Source: DASUBN01 sp036500225
GTDB lineage: Bacteria; Pseudomonadota; Gammaproteobacteria; Natronospirales; REEB76
Length of the DNA: 64,000 nt
Assembly (NCBI GenBank): GCA_036500225.1
Contig: DASYCJ010000055.1
Coordinates: forward strand, 1 to 64,000
Reading direction: 5' to 3'
The position numbers and the translations under genes were made by a program. The notes under the pieces were generated by a model that searched no databases, had not been told where the DNA came from, and saw only the letters and a program-made list of their open reading frames with translations. Below are positions 43,370 to 51,378 of this stretch, piece after piece. How positions within the stretch are numbered: the stretch's first letter is position 1; each line of letters opens with the position of its first letter.

Positions 43370-44650
43370 ATGCACATCCTGATCGTCGATCACTCCAAGG
43401 TGGTGCGCACCGTCTGGAACAAGATGGTCGCCGACCTCGGGCACCAGAGCCTGACCGTGGCCAGCGCCGAGGAAGCCATGGGCGTGGTGCAGGGCCAGGA
43501 AGTTGAGTTCATCTGCGCTTCGCTCTCGCTGCCCGGCGAGAACGGCATCGACCTCTGCCGCCAGATCCGCGCCCTGCCCAAGCACCACAAGACACCCTTC
43601 ATCCTGCTCACCTCGACCCAGGATAAGACCCTGCGCCAGGAAGCCTTCGAGGCCGGCGTCACCGAGATCCAAGAGAAGATGGACAAGGAACAGCTGGAGG
43701 CACGCCTCAAGCAGTACCTATCCGAGGAACAGCAGGAACTCACCGGCCGGGTGCTGTACATCGAGGACAGCATGGTGGCGGCGCACATCATGATCAAGAT
43801 CCTGCGTCATATGAACCTGCAGGTGGATCACTTCCGCAGCGCTGACGAGGCGCTGGCCTCCTTCGAGAAGTACGATTACGACCTGATCGTGAGCGACATC
43901 CTCTTGGAGGGCGTGATGAGCGGCGTGGGCCTGGTGAACCGGGTGCGCAGCTACCTCTCGGACAAGCGCCGCGTGCCGGTGCTGGCGCTTTCTGGCATGG
44001 ACGAGACCTCACGGCGCATCGAACTCTTTCGCCTCGGCGTCAACGACTACATCGCCAAGCCGCCGGTGGAGGAGGAAGTGCGCGCTCGCGTGCGCAACCT
44101 CATCTTCAGCAAGCAGCTCTTCGACCGGGTGCAGGCGCAGTCGCGTCAGCTCTACCAGCTCGCCATGCAGGACCCGCTCACCAGCCTCTACAACCGTACC
44201 GGCCTGAACGAGTTCGGCATGCGCTTCTTCACCGAGGCGAACGAGCTCGATACGCCCTTGAGCCTGCTCATCATCGACCTGGACCACTTCAAGAATATCA
44301 ACGACAGCCATGGCCATACCACCGGCGACCAAGCTTTGGCCAGGGTGGGCGAGATGCTGAAACAGTCCTGCCGCGAAGGCGACCTGGCAGCGCGGGTAGG
44401 TGGCGAGGAGTTCATCCTGATCCTGAGCGAGACCGGCGCCGAACAGGCCACGAAGCAGGCAGAGAAGATCAGGAAAGATATCGAAAAACTCAAACCCGCC
44501 GGCATCGACGTGGCCGCCAGCATCGGTGTGACCTCACGGCCGCTGGGCAAACAGGTGACATTCGACGATCTCTTCAAGGTCGCAGACCGCGCCGTCTATG
44601 AAGCCAAGAACCAGGGTCGCAACCGCGTGGTGACGATGCTCTTCTCTTGA
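43370..44650 (+). CDS. REC-REC-GGDEF response regulator, PleD-like diguanylate cyclase
   Basis: 426 residues. REC1 (1-118) lacks the phospho-acceptor: at the equivalent place it has FICASLSLPG, with Ser51 aligned to the Asp. REC2 (126-245) is intact with Asp176 (LIVSDILLE) and Lys230 (YIAKPP). The GGDEF domain (about 265-425) has GGEEF at 344-348 and an RxxD I-site at 335-338. This is the PleD layout: phosphorylation of one REC drives dimerisation and c-di-GMP synthesis, while the degenerate REC acts as an adaptor. No histidine kinase is adjacent, so it is an orphan. Confidence 0.92.
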   Translation: MHILIVDHSKVVRTVWNKMVADLGHQSLTVASAEEAMGVVQGQEVEFICASLSLPGENGIDLCRQIRALPKHHKTPFILLTSTQDKTLRQEAFEAGVTEIQEKMDKEQLEARLKQYLSEEQQELTGRVLYIEDSMVAAHIMIKILRHMNLQVDHFRSADEALASFEKYDYDLIVSDILLEGVMSGVGLVNRVRSYLSDKRRVPVLALSGMDETSRRIELFRLGVNDYIAKPPVEEEVRARVRNLIFSKQLFDRVQAQSRQLYQLAMQDPLTSLYNRTGLNEFGMRFFTEANELDTPLSLLIIDLDHFKNINDSHGHTTGDQALARVGEMLKQSCREGDLAARVGGEEFILILSETGAEQATKQAEKIRKDIEKLKPAGIDVAASIGVTSRPLGKQVTFDDLFKVADRAVYEAKNQGRNRVVTMLFS

Positions 44651-44656
44651 TCTTTG

Positions 44657-44747
44657 GCTCAAGCCATCCTGGCTTGAGCTACTCGGCGAGTCCGGCGCAT
44701 ATCCAGACTCGCCTCCGTCGAACCGAGCACTGGAAGTGCTCGGTTCG
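44657..44747 (+). repeat. Three successive strong hairpins
   Basis: In the 145-nt gap between the diguanylate cyclase and the trans-sulfuration gene, three perfect inverted repeats follow each other: 44657-44679 (10-bp stem, 3-nt loop), 44685-44713 (8-bp stem, 13-nt loop) and 44719-44747 (13-bp stem, 3-nt loop). None is followed by a good T-run. They may form a transcript 3' end or a structured leader. Confidence 0.6.
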
Positions 44748-44749
44748 CG

Positions 44750-44782
44750 TTTGGTATGTCCCTGTACCAAAGTCTATATAGA
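44750..44782 (+). promoter_or_regulatory. Possible promoter with overlapping operator for the trans-sulfuration gene
   Basis: TTGGTA (44751-44756), an 18-bp spacer and TATATA (44775-44780) could be a promoter. The -35 lies in an inverted repeat TTTGGTA-N8-TACCAAA (44750-44771), which looks like an operator. The 5' leader would be very short (ATG at 44796, GAGG Shine-Dalgarno at 44787-44790). Confidence 0.4.
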
Positions 44783-44795
44783 TAGTGAGGAAGCG

Positions 44796-45926
44796 ATGTC
44801 CGATAAATCTGCCCATTTCGAAACCACTTGCGTCCATGCCGGTCGCCATATCGATCCGGCCACCGGCGCCGTAGCACCGCCCATCCATCTCTCCACCACC
44901 TTCGAGCGTAAATCCGACTACGCGGCGGAAGGCTATATCTATAGTCGCAGCGCCAATCCCAACCGCGAGCAACTGGAAACCTGTCTCGCGGCCCTGGAGG
45001 GAGGTACCTCTGCCATGGCCTTCGCCTCCGGCAGCGCAGCTGCCACCACGGTGTTCCAGGCACTCAAGCCCGGCGACCACGTGGTCTGCACCCGCGATGC
45101 TTATCACGGGGTGCTGCGCATCCTGCGCGAGATCATGAGCGGCTGGTCCCTGAAGGTGAGTTACGTGGACGCGAGTGATCTCGACGCGCTTGAGGCCGCG
45201 GTGACCAAGGACACGCGTCTCATCTGGATCGAGAGCCCCTCCAACCCGCTCTTGAAACTCACGGACATAGCCGCGGTGGCGGATATCGCCCGTAAGACGA
45301 ATGCCTACTCGGTGTGTGACAGCACCTTCGCCACCCCGGCGCTGCAGCATCCCTTGAAGCTCGGCATGGACCTGGTGATGCACAGCGCCACCAAATATCT
45401 CGGCGGCCATAGCGACGTGGTGGGCGGCGCGTTAGTGGCGCGGGAGGACGGCCCGCTGGCGGAGCGCCTGCGCTTCCTGCAGGGCGCCGGCGGCGCCATC
45501 CCCTCGCCCTTCGATTGCTGGCTGCTGCTGCGGGGCACTGCCACCCTCGACGTGCGGGTCCGGGCCCAGTGCGCCAATGCGCTCAAGATCGCCCGATACT
45601 TGGAGAAGCATCCCAAGGTTGAGCAAGTCTTCCACCCGGGCCTCGAATCCCACCCCCAGCACGCCCTAGCCAAGCGCCAGATGAGCGATTTCGGCGCCAT
45701 GCTATCGTTCTGCGTCCGTGGCGGCGAAGCCGCTGCCAAACAGATGACCGGCAGGGTGAAACTTTTCACCCGTGCCACCAGTCTAGGAGGGGTGGAGAGC
45801 CTGATCGAGCACCGGGCCTCGGTGGAAGGCCCCGAGAGTCCCACCCCCAAGAACCTGATACGCATCTCCGCCGGGCTGGAACATCCTGATGACCTGATGA
45901 ACGATCTCGACCAGGCTCTCGCCTGA
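44796..45926 (+). CDS. Cys/Met-metabolism PLP enzyme (cystathionine gamma-synthase/lyase or sulfhydrylase)
   Basis: 376 residues, trans-sulfuration family. The PLP lysine is Lys200 in MHSATKYLGGHSDVVGG, the PLP-binding Asp is in VCDSTFATP, and YSRSANPNRE and GSAAATTVFQALKPGDHVV are typical. The C-terminal ATSLGGVESLIEHRA is also conserved. Sequence alone does not separate cystathionine gamma-synthase, gamma-lyase or O-succinylhomoserine sulfhydrylase. The start at 44796 has GAGG at 5-nt spacing; an upstream in-frame extension enters the structured leader and is rejected. No other met/cys gene is near. Confidence 0.87.
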   Translation: MSDKSAHFETTCVHAGRHIDPATGAVAPPIHLSTTFERKSDYAAEGYIYSRSANPNREQLETCLAALEGGTSAMAFASGSAAATTVFQALKPGDHVVCTRDAYHGVLRILREIMSGWSLKVSYVDASDLDALEAAVTKDTRLIWIESPSNPLLKLTDIAAVADIARKTNAYSVCDSTFATPALQHPLKLGMDLVMHSATKYLGGHSDVVGGALVAREDGPLAERLRFLQGAGGAIPSPFDCWLLLRGTATLDVRVRAQCANALKIARYLEKHPKVEQVFHPGLESHPQHALAKRQMSDFGAMLSFCVRGGEAAAKQMTGRVKLFTRATSLGGVESLIEHRASVEGPESPTPKNLIRISAGLEHPDDLMNDLDQALA

Positions 45927-45953
45927 TAACGCCATCTCTAAAGGGAAAACGTC

Positions 45954-48422
45954 ATGTCGCATCGCACCCTCGCCTTCCTCGCCGGCGCCCTCGCGGCGCT
46001 GCCCGTCCTGGCCAGCGCGGCTCCGGCTGCGCCTGTTGCCAGCGGCGTCACTTTGGAACAAATCATGGCGGACCGGGACTGGCTCGGGAACCCGCCGGAG
46101 GCCGGGTACTGGAGCTATGACAGCAAGAGCGTGCTGTACCGGGTGAAGCGCGAGGGCAGTGCTCTCTATGACTTGTACCAGGCAGACGTGGCCGGCACCT
46201 CACCCCACAAGCTCGCAGACAGCGAACTCGCCAATGCTTCCGCGCCGGACGGTGGCTGGAACCGCGACCACAGCATGCATGTCTTCGTGAGCGACGATAA
46301 CGTGTTCGTGCGCAGTGTGCTCGCCGGCCGTTTGCGCCAGCTCACCAAGTACAGGGGACATAAGGACTCGGCGTCCTTCATGGCCGACGGCAGTCATGTG
46401 CAGTGGCACGAGGACAACGACATCTATGTCTACGACCTGGATTCAGGCGTGACCGCCGAAGCCGCGGATGTGCGCACCACGGAAGACCCGGACAAGGCGC
46501 CGGCTCCGCAGAACTACCTACAGGCGGAACAGCCGCGCCTGTTCGATGCCTTAAGCACCAAGGCAGCCAACAAGCAGGCCCGCGACCAGCAGAAGGCCGC
46601 GCAGCAGAGCGCGGATCCCAGCCGCGCACCGGCACCGTTCTACCTCGGCAAGGGCGTGGACATCGCCGCCACGGCCCTGTCACCGGACGGACGCTGGCTC
46701 GCGGTGGTGACCCAGCCCAAGGCTTATGAGGCAGGTGAACCTGGCATCATGCCCAACTACATCACCGACAGTGGCTATGTGGAGACCAGCAAGGAACACA
46801 CCTACGTCGGTCATAACCCACCGGCGGCTCAGCAGGTGAAGATCCTGGACCTGCAGAACCATAGCTCGTTCGATCTGGATCTCACCCAGCTGCCCGGCAT
46901 CAAGGACGACCCGCTCGCCAAGCAGCGCAAGGACGCGGTGGAATGGGACGTGAAGCACGGCATGTCCAAGGCTGCCGCCGAAGACTCAGTGAAAGCGCCG
47001 GCCGTGCGTGAGGTCTCGGTGAACAATCTGGCCTTTAGCGACGACGGCTCGGGCCTCGCGGTGCAGTTCATCGCCAACGACTTCAAGGACCGTTGGCTGG
47101 CCACGGTGGATTTCGGCAAGAAGTCCCTGGTCACCCAGGAGCGGTTGACCAACCAGGCCTGGGTCAACTGGACCTTCAATGACATGGGCTGGATGCACGA
47201 TAGCCGCAGCCTCTGGTACCTGTCCGAGGCTGATGGCTGGTCGCAGTTGTACGTGAAGGATACGGGCTCCAAGAGCGCCAAACAGCTCACGAAGGGCCAG
47301 TTCGAGATTAACCCGAACCTATTCCTGACCCGCGACGACAAGTACTTCTACGTCAGCGCCAACAAGACCGCGCCCGGCACCTGGGAGATCTATCGCATCG
47401 ACGCCGCCAATGGCGACATGCAGGCAGTCACCAACCTGGGCGGCATCAACGGCGCGCAGCCGGCCATGCACGACAACGAGAGCTTCACGCTCTCGCCGGA
47501 CGAGAGCAAGTTGATGGTGTATCACAGCACCAGCAACCGGCCGCCGGAGATCTACGTGGTGGACGCGAGCCCCAACGGCAAGGCCACCCGCGTAACCTAC
47601 ACCGTGTCCAGCGCCTTCAGCAACGTGGATTGGGTACAGCCGCAGATCGTGCAGGTGCCCTCGACACACGGTGCGGCACACGGCATCTACGCACGCCTGT
47701 ATCTGCCCAAGGACTACTCAGCCTCGAAGAGCTATCCGGCGATCTTCTTCATACACGGTGCGGGCTACCTGCAGGACGCCCACAGCGGCTGGTCCTACTA
47801 CTACCACGAGTTCATGTTCGCCACCTTCCTCACCCAGCACGGCTATCTGGTGATGGACATGGACTACCGCGGTTCGGCGGGTTACGGCCGCGACTGGCGT
47901 ACCACCATCTACCGGCAGATGGGTCACCCGGAAGTGGAGGACGTCACCGACGGCGCCCATTGGCTGGAGCAGAACTATCACGCTGACCCGAAGCGTCTTG
48001 GTGAGTGGGGTGGTTCCTACGGTGGCTTCATGACCTACATGATGATGTTCCGCCAGCCAGATCTGTTCCAGGCCGGCGCGGCGTTGCGCCCGGTGGGCGA
48101 TTGGGCCGACTACAACGACGGCTACACCGCCGCCATCCTCAATCGCCCGGACGTGGATCCGCAGGCCTACTTCGACAGCTCGCCCATCAACTATGCGGGC
48201 CAGTTGAAGCATCACCTGCTGATCATGCAGGGCATGGAGGATGACAACGTATTCTTCATCGACACGGTGCACATGACCCAGAAGCTCATCGAACTGCGTA
48301 ATCCGAACTTCGACGTCATGTTCTATCCCGTGGAACACCATGACTTCCACGATCCTGCCAGCTGGCTGGACGAATACCGCCGCATCTGGCGTGAATTCAA
48401 CACCTACGTGGATCCACAATGA
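45954..48422 (+). CDS. Secreted S9-family prolyl oligopeptidase/dipeptidyl peptidase
   Basis: 822 residues with a signal peptide (1-22). An N-terminal beta-propeller of the DPP IV type (about 40-580) precedes an alpha/beta-hydrolase domain (about 590-822). The catalytic triad is visible: GGSYGGF with Ser688, Asp in GMEDDNVFF (763/764), and His in VEHHDFHD (795/796). It should be a periplasmic serine peptidase acting on oligopeptides, possibly after proline. It has AAGGG before the ATG and a strong terminator after the stop. Confidence 0.9.
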   Translation: MSHRTLAFLAGALAALPVLASAAPAAPVASGVTLEQIMADRDWLGNPPEAGYWSYDSKSVLYRVKREGSALYDLYQADVAGTSPHKLADSELANASAPDGGWNRDHSMHVFVSDDNVFVRSVLAGRLRQLTKYRGHKDSASFMADGSHVQWHEDNDIYVYDLDSGVTAEAADVRTTEDPDKAPAPQNYLQAEQPRLFDALSTKAANKQARDQQKAAQQSADPSRAPAPFYLGKGVDIAATALSPDGRWLAVVTQPKAYEAGEPGIMPNYITDSGYVETSKEHTYVGHNPPAAQQVKILDLQNHSSFDLDLTQLPGIKDDPLAKQRKDAVEWDVKHGMSKAAAEDSVKAPAVREVSVNNLAFSDDGSGLAVQFIANDFKDRWLATVDFGKKSLVTQERLTNQAWVNWTFNDMGWMHDSRSLWYLSEADGWSQLYVKDTGSKSAKQLTKGQFEINPNLFLTRDDKYFYVSANKTAPGTWEIYRIDAANGDMQAVTNLGGINGAQPAMHDNESFTLSPDESKLMVYHSTSNRPPEIYVVDASPNGKATRVTYTVSSAFSNVDWVQPQIVQVPSTHGAAHGIYARLYLPKDYSASKSYPAIFFIHGAGYLQDAHSGWSYYYHEFMFATFLTQHGYLVMDMDYRGSAGYGRDWRTTIYRQMGHPEVEDVTDGAHWLEQNYHADPKRLGEWGGSYGGFMTYMMMFRQPDLFQAGAALRPVGDWADYNDGYTAAILNRPDVDPQAYFDSSPINYAGQLKHHLLIMQGMEDDNVFFIDTVHMTQKLIELRNPNFDVMFYPVEHHDFHDPASWLDEYRRIWREFNTYVDPQ

Positions 48423-48449
48423 GTCAGTACAACTAGGTACTGCTAATAT

Positions 48450-48478
48450 GAACCCCGCCAACAGGCGGGGTTCGTTTT
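48450..48478 (+). terminator. Rho-independent terminator abutting the next start codon
   Basis: Perfect 10-bp stem (GAACCCCGCC arm), loop AACA, followed by GTTTT. It ends directly before the ATG at 48479, so the 3' arm GGCGGGG occupies the place where a Shine-Dalgarno for the next gene would be. Confidence 0.85.
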
Positions 48479-50632
48479 ATGGCCACCAAGACTTTCACCA
48501 AGCCGGAAGACTGTGTCGAAGCCATCCTCGCCAAGGTGGGGCCACGGCTGGTGGTGGGCGCTCCGCTCGGTATCGGCAAGCCCAACCACCTCGTGAACGC
48601 GCTGTTCAGGCGCGTGGCCGCGGACCCCAAGCTCTCCATGCGTCTGGTCACCGCCCTGTCCCTGGAACGGCCCGTGGCCAAGAGCGATATCGAGAAGCGC
48701 TTCCTCGATCCCTTCGCTGCCCGGGTGTTCGGCGACTATCCGGAGCTGGAATACATGCAGGCCCTGCGGGAGCATCGGCTGCCGGCCAACGTCGAACTCT
48801 CGGAGTTCTACTTCAAGTCCGGCGCCATGCTGGGAGTGAAGTCGGCCCAGCAGAACTACATCAGCAGCAACTACACCCACGTGGCGCGGGACATGCTGTC
48901 GGCCGGGGCCAACGTGGTGTTGCAGGCGGTGGCCGTGCAGCCTGGGCCCCGCTACAGCCTCGCCTCCAATCCTGACGTGACACTCGACATCTATCCGGGC
49001 CTGCGTGCTGCCGAGAAGGCCGGCCGGCCTGTGGCTGTCGCCGGCATGGTGAACCGCAAGCTGCCCTACATGTTCGGCGGCGCCGAGGTGCCTTCGGACT
49101 TCTTCGATTTCATGGTGGACGACCCGGCTCTCGACCATACGCTCTTCTCCGTGCCCAACATGCCCATCGACCCGGCCGCCCACATGATCGGGCTGCACGC
49201 GAGCGCGCTGGTACGGGACGGCGGCACCATCCAGGTGGGCATCGGTTCCCTGGGGGATGCCTGCATCCATGCCACACGCCTGCGACACGGGGATAACGCC
49301 GGATACCGTCGGGCTCTGGAACAGGCCGGTGTGCTGGAACGCTGCAAGGAGGTGATCGAAGCCGTGGGCGGTGCCGGCAGCTATCGCCAGGGCCTCTATG
49401 CCGGTAGCGAGATGTTCGGCGACGGCCTCCTGCAACTCTATGAAGCTGGCGTGCTGAAACGCCGGGTCTACGACCACAGGGGCCTGCAAAGCCTCCTGGA
49501 ACTCGGTCGCATATCGGAACAGGTGAGCGAAGACACACTATTGGCCCTGAGAGAAGCCGATCTGATCGGTGCCAAACTCAGCGCTGAAGACGTGGCCTTC
49601 CTGAAACAGTTCGGCATCTTCCGGCCGGATGTGGGCTACTCAGACGGCGCACTCGCCCTGCCGGACGGTGGTCATGTGGCGGCAGATCTGGACGACCGTG
49701 CAGCTCTGAGACGCATCGCCGACACGGCCCTGGGCGCGAGCCTGCAGGGCGGCGTATTGGTCCACGGCGCGTTCTTCCTCGGTAGCCGCTGGTTCTACGA
49801 GACCCTGCATCGCATGCCTGAGCTTGAGCGACGCCAGTTCGCCATGGAAGCGGTTTCCATGGTCAACGAGCTCTTCAGCGACGTGGATCTGGAGAAGCTG
49901 CAGCACAAGCAGGCGCGCTTCATCAACATCTGCATGAAGGTGACCTTGCTCGGGTCCACCGTCTCGGACTCTCTGGATGAAGGCCGCGTGGTGAGCGGCG
50001 TGGGCGGCCAGTACAACTTCGTGGCCATGGCGCATGCGCTGCGGCAAGCCCGCTCCATCCTGCTCCTACGCAGCACTCATAGGAGCCGTGGCAAGCTCGA
50101 ATCCAACATCGTCTGGGAATATGCCCACTCTACCGTGCCACGACATCTGCGTGACATGGTGGTGACGGAATACGGTATCGCTGACCTGCGCGGCAAGCGC
50201 GACTGGGAAGTGATCGCCGCCATGCTGAACCTGGCCGACTCGCGTTTCCAGCCTGGTCTCTTGGCCCGGGCCAAACGTGCCGGCAAGTTGCCGGACGACT
50301 ACCAGATCCCCGAAGCTTTCCGGCACAACATCCCGGAAGCCGTGCGCCAGAGGCTCGCGCCCCTGCAAGCCGCAGGTCTGTTCCCGGAACTTCCCTTCGG
50401 TTCCGACTTCACGCCGGAAGAGCTCAAGCTCGGCAAGGCGCTGAAATATCTGCAGGCCAAGAGCGGCAGCCTCAGCGGCATGTTGAGCTTGGGACTCTCC
50501 ATACTGCGTGCGCCGCGTCCGGAGACGGCTACCTGCTTGGCGCGCATGGATCTCGCCGCTCCGCGCGGCTTGAAGCAGGTGGCGCTGGCACGACTGGTGG
50601 CTGCTGCGCTGGTGGACAGCGGGGCCCTCTAG
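48479..50632 (+). CDS. Acetyl-CoA hydrolase/transferase family protein
   Basis: 717 residues. The N-terminal half begins CVEAILAKVGPRLVVGAPLGIGKPNHLVNAL, and the C-terminal part carries the AcetylCoA_hyd_C domain (GVGGQYNFVAMAHALRQARS, VVTEYGIADLRGKRDWEVI). Family members transfer CoA between acyl groups or hydrolyse acyl-CoA; the substrate of this long group is not defined. The N-terminus looks right from family resemblance although it starts at the last base of a terminator and has no ordinary Shine-Dalgarno. It converges with a 2OG oxygenase gene whose stop is 4 nt away. Confidence 0.85.
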   Translation: MATKTFTKPEDCVEAILAKVGPRLVVGAPLGIGKPNHLVNALFRRVAADPKLSMRLVTALSLERPVAKSDIEKRFLDPFAARVFGDYPELEYMQALREHRLPANVELSEFYFKSGAMLGVKSAQQNYISSNYTHVARDMLSAGANVVLQAVAVQPGPRYSLASNPDVTLDIYPGLRAAEKAGRPVAVAGMVNRKLPYMFGGAEVPSDFFDFMVDDPALDHTLFSVPNMPIDPAAHMIGLHASALVRDGGTIQVGIGSLGDACIHATRLRHGDNAGYRRALEQAGVLERCKEVIEAVGGAGSYRQGLYAGSEMFGDGLLQLYEAGVLKRRVYDHRGLQSLLELGRISEQVSEDTLLALREADLIGAKLSAEDVAFLKQFGIFRPDVGYSDGALALPDGGHVAADLDDRAALRRIADTALGASLQGGVLVHGAFFLGSRWFYETLHRMPELERRQFAMEAVSMVNELFSDVDLEKLQHKQARFINICMKVTLLGSTVSDSLDEGRVVSGVGGQYNFVAMAHALRQARSILLLRSTHRSRGKLESNIVWEYAHSTVPRHLRDMVVTEYGIADLRGKRDWEVIAAMLNLADSRFQPGLLARAKRAGKLPDDYQIPEAFRHNIPEAVRQRLAPLQAAGLFPELPFGSDFTPEELKLGKALKYLQAKSGSLSGMLSLGLSILRAPRPETATCLARMDLAAPRGLKQVALARLVAAALVDSGAL

Positions 50633-50636
50633 AGGC

Positions 50637-51338
50637 TCAACGGTTCAGGGCCCAACCGGTGATGGCATAGCGCGGTCGTGGTGCGGCATCGCTCACCTTG
50701 CTGACGAAGTGCCCCATGGGCACGCGGAACAGGGCCAGGGAGTTGAAGCGCGGCAGATAGCGCTCGCTGACCCGGCCCTCGGGGTCACTGAAATTCAGGG
50801 TGCCGCCCCAGTCCTCCTCCCAATCCCGCGTCAGGTTCAGCACGTAGGCGATCTCGCGGTCAGTACCGCGTTGATCGTTGTGATACGTGAGGAAATGCCC
50901 GGGCAGGTAGCGCGTCGCCTGCGCATTGGCCTTGACCAGCGTGCGGCTGCCCGAGATGGCGCCCAGCAAGCCGATGAAGATACGCGTGTTCAGGAATTCG
51001 ACGAAGCTATGCAGCAGCAAGCCCGGGTCGCGCCGTTCCCGGTATGCACTCACCATCATGTAGGTGCCATACAGGAAAGCGAAGCCCCGTCCCGCATCGC
51101 TCTCGGCGCGCTGGCGGATGCGGGCCAGGTCCCCGGGACCCCAGCTGCGCAGCGTCTCCGCCTGGGCGATGACAGGTTGTCCTTGCTCCATATACGTCAG
51201 CCCCCAGGGCACGGCTTGGTCGAGGCAGGTATGCAGAGCTTGAGCCGCATCCTGGGACAGGAAATCCGCGATGAGCACGCGGCCATCGCGGCGGAAGTCC
51301 GCGGCGGCACGCTCGACGTCCAGCTCCGGGTTCAGCAT
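50637..51338 (-). CDS. 2-oxoglutarate/Fe(II)-dependent oxygenase, prolyl-hydroxylase-like
   Basis: 233 residues. The double-stranded beta-helix motif is intact: H153-x-D155 in TYHNDQRG, distal His210 in MGHFVSKV, and a 2OG-binding Arg at 221 or 223 in RPRYAITGW. LNLTRDWEEDWGGTLNF is typical of the prolyl 4-hydroxylase (P4Hc) group. It needs Fe(II), O2 and 2-oxoglutarate; the substrate is unknown. It lies 40 nt after the FG-GAP repeat protein gene on the same strand. Confidence 0.88.
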   Translation of the reverse strand: MLNPELDVERAAADFRRDGRVLIADFLSQDAAQALHTCLDQAVPWGLTYMEQGQPVIAQAETLRSWGPGDLARIRQRAESDAGRGFAFLYGTYMMVSAYRERRDPGLLLHSFVEFLNTRIFIGLLGAISGSRTLVKANAQATRYLPGHFLTYHNDQRGTDREIAYVLNLTRDWEEDWGGTLNFSDPEGRVSERYLPRFNSLALFRVPMGHFVSKVSDAAPRPRYAITGWALNR

Positions 51339-51378
51339 CTCGAGACCATGCAGGCCGGACCCGCCATCACGGCCGGGT

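Noticed and set aside
44651..44795. SAM or SAH riboswitch
   Set aside because: Location suggests it, but I see no match to known SAM-I, SAM-II or SAH cores; only simple perfect hairpins.
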